From the IMG/VR virus record IMGVR_UViG_3300018954_000007, positions 1 through 22,432 of that record: 22,432 nt of DNA. One strand, given 5' to 3'. The number at the start of each line of letters is the position of its first letter. Position 1 is the first letter of the stretch. Below the pieces are notes generated by a model. That model saw nothing but the letters and a program-made list of their open reading frames with translations, did no database searches and was not told where the DNA came from. The stretch is from a virus. The translations under genes and the position numbers were made by a program. Shown here one piece after another: positions 5,535 through 12,417 of the stretch.

Positions 5535-6278
5535 ATGGACGCCCGGCCGGGTCGCTGCGTACCCTGCGGCACCATGGACAGGGGCGGTGGGCGGGACAGC
5601 GACGACGCGCGCGTGATCATCAACTCGGGGCCGCCGCCAGGTGGCTCTCGTGACGTCGAAGGGGCGCGCGTCCTCATCAACACCGGGTCACCACCACCAC
5701 AGCGCCGGCCGATCACCAACGAGGCTCGCGTGGTGATCGGGCGACCTGACCGACATGAGGCCGAAGCGGCCTCGCTACAACGTCAGTCTGGCGTGCACGC
5801 ATCCGGGCAGAGCATCAACCGACGTCGCATCGTAAGCAGTTTCTGGGGGAAGTTCGTCTTCTGGACCATCGCGGTGCCCGGCATAATTGTCGGCTGGATA
5901 GGATGGGGCGCCTACCGCGACATCAAAGAGAAGGACGTCCGAGAACAGCAACTCAAGTCGCATTATAATGCCGTGGTGCTCGCCGCGTTGGCGCGCATCG
6001 ACCGGCGAATCACGGAACATCCTCCCGAAACGCTCGCCGACGCCGAAAGAATCATCGGTCACCAGGGCTGGTGCGGTCGGTTCAAAGCTTTCAACCAATA
6101 CCCTACTGCGACATGGAGTTTTAGATCTGAGATCCCACTCGGCGACACCAGGGTGTGGCCAAACCCTGGTGAGTATGGAGACGGCGAAGCCGTCCGCGCT
6201 AGTGTCGAGTCCTGCGACCCATCGGCGAAGGTCCGGTCAGTGGACGTAGGGAAGCCGGAGCACATCCGGCGGCCCTGA
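5535..6278 (+). CDS. Single-pass membrane protein with three N-terminal repeats, unknown function
   Basis: Up to 247 aa. The N-terminal region holds three copies of a short repeat: DDARVIINSG, VEGARVLINTG and TNEARVVIGRP, separated by Pro/Gly-rich linkers. One hydrophobic helix follows (FVFWTIAVPGIIVGWIGWG, about residues 108-128), and a polar C-terminal domain of about 120 aa contains two Cys residues (GWCGRF and ESCDPS) that could form a disulphide if exported. An internal ATG at 5574 is the alternative start; neither has a good ribosome site. Codon use is less GC-rich than in the tail genes, which fits separate acquisition. It lies between the regulator and the lipoprotein on the plus strand. 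Function unknown. Confidence 0.7.
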   Translation: MDARPGRCVPCGTMDRGGGRDSDDARVIINSGPPPGGSRDVEGARVLINTGSPPPQRRPITNEARVVIGRPDRHEAEAASLQRQSGVHASGQSINRRRIVSSFWGKFVFWTIAVPGIIVGWIGWGAYRDIKEKDVREQQLKSHYNAVVLAALARIDRRITEHPPETLADAERIIGHQGWCGRFKAFNQYPTATWSFRSEIPLGDTRVWPNPGEYGDGEAVRASVESCDPSAKVRSVDVGKPEHIRRP

Positions 6279-6322
6279 AGCTCCCGCTGGACCCAGGCCG
6301 GCCGCCGCGCTAGCAGGGGACC

Positions 6323-6823
6323 ATGCGGCGGGTGGTGGCGGTCGTGCTGGCGTTGGTGGGGAGCGTGGTGGCGGCGAGCGCGTGCTCCGGTGACGGGAGC
6401 GCGGAGTGCGTGCCCGGGAGGCAAGAGCAGTGCGCCTGCCCCGGGGGCGCCGACGGCGTCCAGACCTGCGCCGACGACGGCCAGAGCTTCGGCACGTGCG
6501 ACTGCGGCGGAACCGGAGCCGGTTCAGGGGCCGGGGGCGGGAGCGGCGGCGCAGGGGGCGGGACCACCTGCGACTGCGCCGACGGCTTCTTCTGCAACGG
6601 CGAGGAGTCGTGCGGAGCCGATGGCGAGTGCGTGGCCGGCACACCGCCCGACCTCGACGATAACAACCTCTGCACCGACGACTACTGCTCCAACGATAAC
6701 GGAGGAGAGATCCTTCACGCCCCCGTTGATGTGGACGACGGTGACCCATGTACGATCGACGACTGCGATCCTACGAGCGGGCCGTTCCACCTTCCGATGC
6801 AGGACTGCGCGAAGCTGCCCTAA
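6323..6823 (+). CDS. Secreted Cys-rich lipoprotein, myxobacterial type
   Basis: 166 aa. Residues 1-20 form a lipoprotein signal (RR, then VVAVVLALVGSVVAA) with Cys21 in the lipobox-like ASAC. A Gly/Ala-rich linker (about residues 65-82) is followed by a Cys-rich domain with CDCADGFFCNGEESC, CGADGECV, NNLCTDDYC and DPCTIDDCDP. This Cys/Asp pattern resembles repeats of secreted proteins abundant in Myxococcota and is my main clue to the host. AGGGG sits 3-5 nt before the ATG. The protein would be lipid-anchored in the envelope. Its stop codon directly abuts that of the convergent fibre gene. It is not a phage structural protein; it is probably an accessory (moron) gene or marks the edge of a host segment. 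Confidence 0.8.
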   Translation: MRRVVAVVLALVGSVVAASACSGDGSAECVPGRQEQCACPGGADGVQTCADDGQSFGTCDCGGTGAGSGAGGGSGGAGGGTTCDCADGFFCNGEESCGADGECVAGTPPDLDDNNLCTDDYCSNDNGGEILHAPVDVDDGDPCTIDDCDPTSGPFHLPMQDCAKLP

Positions 6824-7873
6824 CTACAATCGAAGCTCGCTGACGCTGAGCGTTGCCACAGCGTCGAAGATCTCCATCGACGCGCCTCCAGCTTCGTACG
6901 GGTGTAGGACCTTCACGCCGTACCTGTACGAGCGGTCGATGACTTCGTGGGCGTTGCACGTGATCGTTGTTGCGGTCGGCGTAATGTTGGCCCAATCAGG
7001 GATGCTGTGCGCGTCCGTGGTTGAGTTGGACATTTGCTCCAGCGGTGCATGCCCCCGCCACCTCACAAGGTAGTAGGTCGGCCTGTTAAGCGCGTTCGTG
7101 CCAGCGATGCCGCGAGTGGTGATCTGCACGGTCTGCAGGGTCGCGCCGTCGGGCAGGTCCTCGAGTTCCAGGAGGGTGTAATCACCGGCGGCCGTCGCGG
7201 CTGCGGTGACGACCCTGTCACCGCCGGTGAAGCTGTCGTTGTGAGCCTTCCACGCCTTGGCTACACCTGCAGCCCCGCTCGTTGAGGCGATCGAGAGGCT
7301 CCTGCGGTGCACCGTCCGCGCGGGGGAGAGCTTCGGGTAGTTGCTGGCGCCGCGCCACGTCCCTGCGCCGTAGACGTCGAGCGCACCGGGGGTGGCGCCG
7401 CCCTGGACCGAGAGCACCCCTCCCGGGTCGATGCGCAGCACGGCGGCGTTCGCGATCTGGAGGGTGCTTCCCGCGAGGCAGGCGAAGTCGCCGCTGCTCC
7501 GAGCGAAGCCGCCTGCGGCGATCTGGAGGAGGCCACCATCCTTGACGATGACCCTGCCGTTCACGCTGATCTCGGCGGCCGGCGGCGTGTCTCCGGGGCC
7601 GGCGCTGTCCACCTGGAGGGTGCCCCCAGCCTCGAGGTTCAGGAAGCCGCCTTCGGCGATGTCCAGCTGCAGGCATTCGTGTGCCTCGAAGGTGCCGGTG
7701 ACGCGGAGGCCCTCGCCGCCGACGTAGACCGGCGCGCTCGGCGCATGGACGCTGCCTTCGGCGAAGTTCGGGACCTTGGTGCGCATGCTGTCGAGGGCCT
7801 CGAACTCGGCGGCGTCGACGACGCTGCCGATGACCCAGGTTCCCTGCGGCCGGATCCGCTGGATGTTGGACAT
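6824..7873 (-). CDS. Putative tail fibre or spike protein with beta-repeats
   Basis: 349 aa from the ATG at 7873. The middle part has successive short beta-strand repeats of the kind seen in right-handed beta-solenoids: GGFLNLEAGGTLQVDSAG, then EISVNGRVIVKDGGLLQIAA, then LAGSTLQIANAAVLRIDPGG and VLSVQGG. A globular C-terminal region of about 170 aa follows and is somewhat lower in GC. Its position at the end of the tail operon, after the gp48-like gene, is where Mu encodes its fibre, so a receptor-binding fibre or spike is the best guess. No fibre assembly chaperone follows; the next gene is convergent with zero spacing. A longer frame running to 8362 overlaps the upstream gene and is not the true start. 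Confidence 0.65.
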   Translation of the reverse strand: MSNIQRIRPQGTWVIGSVVDAAEFEALDSMRTKVPNFAEGSVHAPSAPVYVGGEGLRVTGTFEAHECLQLDIAEGGFLNLEAGGTLQVDSAGPGDTPPAAEISVNGRVIVKDGGLLQIAAGGFARSSGDFACLAGSTLQIANAAVLRIDPGGVLSVQGGATPGALDVYGAGTWRGASNYPKLSPARTVHRRSLSIASTSGAAGVAKAWKAHNDSFTGGDRVVTAAATAAGDYTLLELEDLPDGATLQTVQITTRGIAGTNALNRPTYYLVRWRGHAPLEQMSNSTTDAHSIPDWANITPTATTITCNAHEVIDRSYRYGVKVLHPYEAGGASMEIFDAVATLSVSELRL

Positions 7874-7917
7874 GACGGTGCTCGCTTTTTTTTCTCGTGC
7901 TGGGGAGGTGGTGAGGG

Positions 7918-8310
7918 TCAGGAGGGGGCGAAGGGGCCGCTGATGGGCGTGTCGATGCCGGCGAGCATCGCGAGCCCGGTGCAGGCGGCGGCGCTGATGA
8001 CGACGGCGCGCGAGGTGCTCTGGGCCGCGGCGATGGCGTCGGCGCGCGCGACGTCGCCACTCTCGCCGTCGTCGGCCTCGACGGCGATGGCGACGAGGGT
8101 CGCGGCGGGGTCGACTTGGGGGGTAAAGTCGGCGGGGGTGTAGCGGCGCCATGGGGCGACGTGGGCGAGGCGGTTGAGGCCGACGCGGACGGCTGCGGTG
8201 TAGGTGTAGGCGAGGTCGGCGCTGGGGACGGTGGCCTGGATGAGGGGGAGGACGGTGGCGGCGCGGGCGGAGGCGGCGGCGCCGACGTAGGCGCTCACGG
8301 TGGTGGACAT
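7918..8310 (-). CDS. Small tail-region protein of unknown function
   Basis: 130 aa from the ATG at 8310, with GGAG 8 nt upstream. Ala-rich and helical at the N-terminus (AYVGAAASARAATVLPLIQA) and C-terminus. The centre carries WRRYTPADFTPQVDPAATLV. It lies between the gp48-like protein and the fibre, so it may be a small baseplate or fibre-attachment protein. No family recognised. It is separated from the upstream gene by 238 bp containing a strong hairpin. Confidence 0.6.
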   Translation of the reverse strand: MSTTVSAYVGAAASARAATVLPLIQATVPSADLAYTYTAAVRVGLNRLAHVAPWRRYTPADFTPQVDPAATLVAIAVEADDGESGDVARADAIAAAQSTSRAVVISAAACTGLAMLAGIDTPISGPFAPS

Positions 8311-8456
8311 GCGGTGGCTCCGGTGGTGATGGTGGTGGGCGAGGCGGCAGCGGGGTCGCCACCGCGGCGCTCGTCGAGCTCGAGCGGCCCGAGGAAGCCG
8401 GGGCCCCCGAGCGGGGTCCCCTGGCGCGCCACCGCGGCGGGAGGCTCGCGATGTGC

Positions 8457-8503
8457 AGTGGTCTCCCGGCCAGCGACGATGGCCGGGAGATGAGGCTACC
8501 ACT
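8457..8503. terminator. Strong hairpin between the gp48-like gene and the fibre genes
   Basis: TCTCCCGGCCA (8462-8472), a 7-base loop, then TGGCCGGGAGA (8480-8490): a perfect 11-bp stem. AGTGG (8457-8461) and CCACT (8499-8503) extend it after an 8-base bulge. It starts about 45 bp downstream of the stop of the minus-strand gene 8549-9550. No T-run follows, so it may act as an attenuator, an mRNA-end stabiliser or a Rho-assisted terminator, lowering expression of the two fibre-side genes. No small gene is visible in the rest of 8311-8548. Confidence 0.55.
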
Positions 8504-8548
8504 GCCGCGGTTCTTGGGCTCGGTGGACTTCTCGGGGGCCTTCTCGCG

Positions 8549-9550
8549 TCAGATCGCCACCGTCCCCATCGGCGTGATGCCGAGCCTCCCCTCCCCCACG
8601 CGGAACGGCCCGGCGACGCCAGGCGCGCTCTCGGCCGCAATGTCCCAGGTGCTCACGCCGCGCGCGAGGCGGCTCATCAGCTCGTTCACCTTCCGGCGCG
8701 TCTCGGGGTCGGCGGCGGCGCTCGCGGTGAGCACCACCAGGCTGTGCCGCTTCGTGCTGGTCCAGTAGGGGTACGGCGCCGTCGTGAGCACCGCGCCGGC
8801 CTGGTGGGGCTTGGTGAAGGTGGCGGTGAACCTGATCTGGTAGTCGTCGATCTCGCTGAAGATGACGACCCGGGCCGCCTCAACGGTCACGACCTCGGCG
8901 AGGGCGTCGTTCTCGGGCTCGACGAGGACGCGATCGCCGACAGCGAGCACCTCGGCGCCGGTCGCGGTGGGTTTCGGGTCGAGGACGTCGGAGTACGCCA
9001 CCTCCTGCGGGGCGCCGAGCCCGGTGGCGATCACCTGCTCGAGGCGGCAGAGCTTCCGGGCGACCTCGGGCGGCTGGAGCAGCATGGGCTGGTCGCCGAG
9101 GTTCGCGGGGTAGAGGGCCGCCTCGGAGGCAGGGGTCGGGCGGTAGGCGACGAAGTCGTCCCCGAGCAGCTCCCGGAGGGCGTTCTCGACGTTGGTCTGG
9201 CTGGCCCCGGCCGGGAGGAGCATCCGGGCGGCGAGGGCGCCCCGGCGCTCGCCCAGCGTCTCCCCGGGGCGGGGGATGAGCCCGTGCTCGCGCTCCTGCA
9301 CCGGGAGCAGGTCCCAGGCGTGCCGGGCGAACTGCTGGTTGCCGGCGGCGAGGAGCGCGTACCGGGCGCGCGCAAGGCCCATCGCCTGCGCGTACAGGCG
9401 CGCCTCCTGCCGGGGGTTGAGCTGGCCCTTCCCGTCGCGGTAGGCGTCGCCCTGGCTCGCGACGAGCGCCTTGTAGATCTGCTCCGCGTGCGAGGGCTGG
9501 CTCGACAGCGTGAGCATGCCGCAGGGGCTAAAGCGCGAGAGTTTGGGCAT
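8549..9550 (-). CDS. Baseplate protein, Mu gp48/YmfQ-like by position
   Basis: 333 aa. The ATG at 9550 shares a base with the TGA of the upstream gene (TGATG), so translation is coupled. The middle segment LLPVQEREHGLIPRPGETLG followed by ERRGALAARMLLPAGASQTN resembles the region of gp48/YmfQ-family tail proteins that describes graded ordering of short helices ('LPD.....LS..ERR..V.ARW...GG'). The C-terminal third is beta-rich. In Mu, gp48 follows gp47 and caps the baseplate; here one unknown gene separates them. The family assignment rests on position and loose similarity. The length exceeds the about 200 aa usual for the family because of the extra C-terminal beta region. Confidence 0.6.
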   Translation of the reverse strand: MPKLSRFSPCGMLTLSSQPSHAEQIYKALVASQGDAYRDGKGQLNPRQEARLYAQAMGLARARYALLAAGNQQFARHAWDLLPVQEREHGLIPRPGETLGERRGALAARMLLPAGASQTNVENALRELLGDDFVAYRPTPASEAALYPANLGDQPMLLQPPEVARKLCRLEQVIATGLGAPQEVAYSDVLDPKPTATGAEVLAVGDRVLVEPENDALAEVVTVEAARVVIFSEIDDYQIRFTATFTKPHQAGAVLTTAPYPYWTSTKRHSLVVLTASAAADPETRRKVNELMSRLARGVSTWDIAAESAPGVAGPFRVGEGRLGITPMGTVAI

Positions 9551-10044
9551 CAGCGCCGCACCACGGTGAAGGCGAGGTCGTAGGCGCCGGCGGAGCGGTA
9601 GGTCCGCACGCGCACGCCGTTCGCCACCGCCGTCACCGTCGCCCCCACCATCTCGCCGATGTCCTGGTTGATGCTCACCTCGGGGCGGGTGACCTCGGGC
9701 GGGAAGGTGTTGGCCGGCCAGGTGATGGTGGTGTCCCCCGTGCCGTTGTCGGTCACCGTGAAGTCGCCGAGCGCGACGCTCGAGCGCGGCGAGCTCGCGA
9801 CCACGACAGCCGGCGCGCCGCCGGCGAACTCCACCGAGAGGATGAGGCTCGGCACGACCTTCCCGAAGGCCGCCACCTGCATCGCCCACTGGTTGAGCTC
9901 GGCGGCGTAGGGCATGGTCGCCGGGTCGGGCGGGAAGACGGCGTCGTCCTCATGCGTGGCCCCGCCGACGTCCTCGAGCGAGGGCCTGCGGGGGCCGCCG
10001 TCCGCGGCGGCGAGATCCCAGGTGAGCGTGTCGGGTGCGGTCAT
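9550..10044 (-). CDS. Tail/baseplate-associated protein of unknown function
   Basis: 164 aa from the ATG at 10044, with GAGG 5 nt upstream. The N-terminus is polar, with a Trp-containing helix (YAAELNQWAMQVAAFGKVVP). The remainder is beta-rich: SLILSVEFAGGAPAVVVAS, then DFTVTDNGTGDTTITWPANT, then NGVRVRTYRSAGAYDLAFTV. It resembles a small structural beta-sandwich. It lies between baseplate J and the gp48-like protein, where Mu has no gene, so it is probably a baseplate or fibre-linking component. No family named. Coupled to the downstream gene by TGATG. Confidence 0.65.
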   Translation of the reverse strand: MTAPDTLTWDLAAADGGPRRPSLEDVGGATHEDDAVFPPDPATMPYAAELNQWAMQVAAFGKVVPSLILSVEFAGGAPAVVVASSPRSSVALGDFTVTDNGTGDTTITWPANTFPPEVTRPEVSINQDIGEMVGATVTAVANGVRVRTYRSAGAYDLAFTVVRR

Positions 10045-10065
10045 GAGGGCCTCAGGGTTTCCAGC

Positions 10066-10118
10066 TCAGCGGTCGTGATCTTCGGGCTTGAGATCGCGGT
10101 GCACCACGGCGCCAGCCG
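10066..10118 (-). other. Gap with a short protein-kinase catalytic-loop-like scrap
   Basis: The 74-bp gap between baseplate J and the next gene reads, in one minus-strand frame, AGAVVHRDLKPEDHDR then stop. VVHRDLKPE is the Hanks-type Ser/Thr kinase catalytic loop signature (HRDLKPEN). No other kinase motif is present and this frame only continues into the J gene as a shadow. It is either a tiny relic of a recombined kinase gene or coincidence. Confidence 0.3.
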
Positions 10119-11621
10119 CTACTGCGGCTGGATAGCGAGGTCGCTGAGCTCGAGGAGGTACGCGAGCACCCCGGGTGTGCCGACGGTCGCGACGTGGGGC
10201 ACCGTCGGCTCGGCGAGGGTGGCGTCGGAGATCGCGGACAGGTCGAACACGCGGTTGAGGACCCGGTTCGTGATCGCGTACGGCCACACGTTCTGCCCCT
10301 CCGGCTGCCGGCGCTGCCGGCGCCCGGGGTCGTGGAACGTCGCCAGCTGCTCGCCCGCGCCGAGGCCGTCGAAGTGAGCAATGACAGGCGCGGCGGCAAG
10401 GTCCAGGCTGTCGCTCCAGGGCGAGGCGAGCTGGCCCGCGACGGGCACGTAGCTGGTGTCGCTCGCGTTGTTCGTGGTCGTGGCCGTGATACCCCAGCGG
10501 GTCTCGCCGCCAGATACGCTCTTCGTCACCGCGCCGATGCGCTTCCGGACGAACTTCCCCGTCGCCGGGTTGTAGAAGGCGATGGTCTGGCCGACCTGCG
10601 CATCGGGCGGACTCGACGCGGTGGTGTAGAGTCGGAACGACGTCGCCGTGGGCGATGGCGCCGCCGCCACCTTCACCGCGGGGCTCGCGTACGCGGGCCA
10701 GGGGGGGGAGTCGAGCCACCCCGCGGCCGACTTGGCCCAGGTCACCCGGAGCACGACAGACACGGCCTGCCCGAGGAGCTGGCAGAGGAAGATGCCGTCG
10801 TCGCCGGGGAACTGCGCCTTGAGGTTCGCCTCGACCAGCGCGAGCTGGGCCGCGTTGGGGCGGCGGGCAGCGCCCGGGCGCGCAGGGCGCAGCGTGAAGG
10901 CGATCCCCGTGGTGCCCGCCCCCTTGATCGCCGGGTACGTGAAGACCTGCTGGATGCCGATCCCGGGCGTCCTGCGGACCGCCTCCTGGTAGGCCGCGTC
11001 GTTGCCGCTCGCTGGCGGGTTCGCCCGCCGCTCCTGGATGCTCGCCCGGTACTCGGGGTCGTCTTGGCGGTCGCGCCCGCCCGTGAGGCCGCTGCGGTCG
11101 CTCTGCTCGAAGACGAGCGCCGTCGGGCCAATGCCCACCGGGGGCGACGTCCACTCCATTACCTCGCCCGGCGCGAGGTTTGTCGCTGGGCCGGTGTCAA
11201 TGCCGATGATCGGCACCTGCTCCCCGTCCTGGTACGTCTTACCGACCGTGCACTTGAAGCGGAGCCTCGTCTTCTTGTGCCTGATCTCGACGTTCTCTGC
11301 GATGAAGCCGCCGCCGGCGCTCGCGCTGACCGTCACGAAGCCGCTGCCGCCGGTCGCGTCCCCACGCTGCACACCAGCGGCCGCGCCGCGCTTCTCAAGC
11401 CATTCTCCCGCGCTGTTCTCGTCGGTCGTGCCGTTGGCGATGACGACAGCGTCGTAGTGCAGGACCACGAGCTGGTCCGCGAGCGTCGAGGCGTCCTTGT
11501 ACGGCTGCGTCCCGGGCCCGGTCTCCGCGTCTGGATCGCGCAGGCGGTAGTCACGCAGGTACTTGTCGCGGATCTGGTCGCGCGTGTACGTGCGGAGGGT
11601 GCCGGGAAGTTCGGTGGGCAT
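10119..11621 (-). CDS. Baseplate J-like protein (Mu gp47 type)
   Basis: 500 aa from the ATG at 11621 (TGATG with the upstream stop). The N-terminus TYTRDQIRDKYLRDYRLR matches the opening helix of baseplate J-like proteins. The hallmark central segment GGRDRQDDPEYRASIQERRA, then NPPASGNDAAYQEAVRRTPG and IGIQQVFTYP, is clearly present: 'GG.D.E.D..YR.R......P...G....Y...A...PGV....V'. These proteins form the wedges around the baseplate hub in contractile tails. The C-terminal 200 aa is beta-rich and specific to this element. The position between gp46-like and gp48-like genes agrees with Mu. The stop is TAG at 10119-10121. Confidence 0.9.
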   Translation of the reverse strand: MPTELPGTLRTYTRDQIRDKYLRDYRLRDPDAETGPGTQPYKDASTLADQLVVLHYDAVVIANGTTDENSAGEWLEKRGAAAGVQRGDATGGSGFVTVSASAGGGFIAENVEIRHKKTRLRFKCTVGKTYQDGEQVPIIGIDTGPATNLAPGEVMEWTSPPVGIGPTALVFEQSDRSGLTGGRDRQDDPEYRASIQERRANPPASGNDAAYQEAVRRTPGIGIQQVFTYPAIKGAGTTGIAFTLRPARPGAARRPNAAQLALVEANLKAQFPGDDGIFLCQLLGQAVSVVLRVTWAKSAAGWLDSPPWPAYASPAVKVAAAPSPTATSFRLYTTASSPPDAQVGQTIAFYNPATGKFVRKRIGAVTKSVSGGETRWGITATTTNNASDTSYVPVAGQLASPWSDSLDLAAAPVIAHFDGLGAGEQLATFHDPGRRQRRQPEGQNVWPYAITNRVLNRVFDLSAISDATLAEPTVPHVATVGTPGVLAYLLELSDLAIQPQ

Positions 11622-12076
11622 CAGGACGCCAGGCGGAGCTGCCGGGCCTCGGAGCCGGGCAGGAGCAGGTTCTTGTAGGTGACGACCACGACCAGGCGCC
11701 CGCGGACGGCGGTGTCGACCTGGACCGACAGGAGCTCGATCTCGCGGTCGCGCAGTGGTTGGGCGAGCGCGACGCGCACGGCGTCCTCAGCCGCGGCCGC
11801 AAGGCGGGCGCGCGGGAGGCGGGTGAGGCGCCGGAAACGATTGCCGAAGTCAGCGACGGGCCCGAGTTCCCACTGGGCGATGCAGAGCGCGAGCGCGACC
11901 TTCTGGTCGACGAAGTGGACGGTCTTGTACTGGCCCTTCTCGTCCAGCGCCCAACCACCCGTCGCCGCGTCGTAGAGCATGGCGCCCGGGGGGCGCTGGC
12001 GCTGGGGCGCAGATGGCGCCGCGACAGGATCCTGGCCTGCCGGCCCCGCTCCGGCCGGGAACGCGCCGGCTCCCAT
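11621..12076 (-). CDS. Baseplate protein, Mu gp46 / gpW-gp25-like
   Basis: 151 aa from the ATG at 12076, coupled to the upstream gene by TGATG. An N-terminal Ala/Pro/Gln-rich stretch of about 40 aa precedes the conserved part: a short acidic beta-hairpin (MLYDAATGGWALDEKGQY), a long helix region (VALALCIAQWELG, then FRRLTRLPRARLAAAAEDAV) and a C-terminal sheet (EIELLSVQVDTAVRGRLVVV). This is the layout of gp46/gp25-type wedge proteins, which join J-like protein and the hub. The 40-aa N-terminal extension is not expected in Mu gp46. The gene lies directly before baseplate J, as in Mu. Confidence 0.7.
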   Translation of the reverse strand: MGAGAFPAGAGPAGQDPVAAPSAPQRQRPPGAMLYDAATGGWALDEKGQYKTVHFVDQKVALALCIAQWELGPVADFGNRFRRLTRLPRARLAAAAEDAVRVALAQPLRDREIELLSVQVDTAVRGRLVVVVTYKNLLLPGSEARQLRLAS

Positions 12077-12417
12077 CAGGCGCCCTCCGCGAGCGGGCAC
12101 GGGGGCGATGGCGCGGCCGGGATGGTCGGCGCGCCAGGCGGCGCCGGCACGGGCAGCGCGACGTTGGGGCTCGGCACGGGCGGCACCGCGAAGCCGGCGG
12201 GGACAGGAGGCAGAGGCGGCGCGCTCATGGTGGGGGCTCCGGGGATGGGGGGCACGGGGACGGCGAGCGACGGCGACGGCACCGGCGGCGCGGGGAACCC
12301 CGCCGGGACGGGCGGCAGAGGCGGCGCGGCGAGCGTCGGGGCGCCCGGCGCCGCCGGCACGGGCAGCGCAACGCCCGGCGGCGCGACGTCGGGGAAGCCG
12401 CAGGGATTGCCGCTCAT
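12076..12417 (-). CDS. Proline-rich 35-residue repeat protein in the baseplate cluster
   Basis: 113 aa from the ATG at 12417 (ATGA overlap with the upstream stop). After MSGNPCGFPDVAPPG it consists of 2.7 tandem repeats of 35 residues. The repeat core is GAPTLAAPPLPPVPAGFP, then PPVPSPS, and it recurs with few changes. It is nearly all Pro, Ala, Val, Leu and Gly, with no signal peptide and no charged surface until the very end. I recall short Pro-rich proteins at this place, next to the spike gene, in some Mu-like phages, but know no function. It might be a polyproline rod or spike-associated linker (inference). The minus-strand overlaps on both sides and its place between spike and gp46 argue that it is a real gene and not a repeat artefact. 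Confidence 0.7.
   Translation of the reverse strand: MSGNPCGFPDVAPPGVALPVPAAPGAPTLAAPPLPPVPAGFPAPPVPSPSLAVPVPPIPGAPTMSAPPLPPVPAGFAVPPVPSPNVALPVPAPPGAPTIPAAPSPPCPLAEGA
12094..12372 (-). repeat. 105-bp in-frame tandem repeat in the Pro-rich gene
   Basis: Residues 16-50, 51-85 and 86-108 of the Pro-rich protein are successive copies of the same 35-aa unit, the last one truncated. The corresponding DNA units are 105 bp and still similar, for example the shared blocks encoding APPLPPVPAGF. Copy number may vary between relatives by slippage or recombination. Confidence 0.75.

Noticed and set aside
7874-8362. Extension of the fibre gene upstream to 8362
   Set aside because: That stretch is Arg/His/Pro-rich shadow sequence overlapping the 7918-8310 gene; the protein-like part begins at the ATG at 7873.
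10066-11154. A 362-aa minus-strand frame ending in HRDLKPEDHDR as a protein kinase
   Set aside because: Apart from the last 16 residues it is an out-of-frame shadow of baseplate J; no ATP-binding loop or DFG motif is present.
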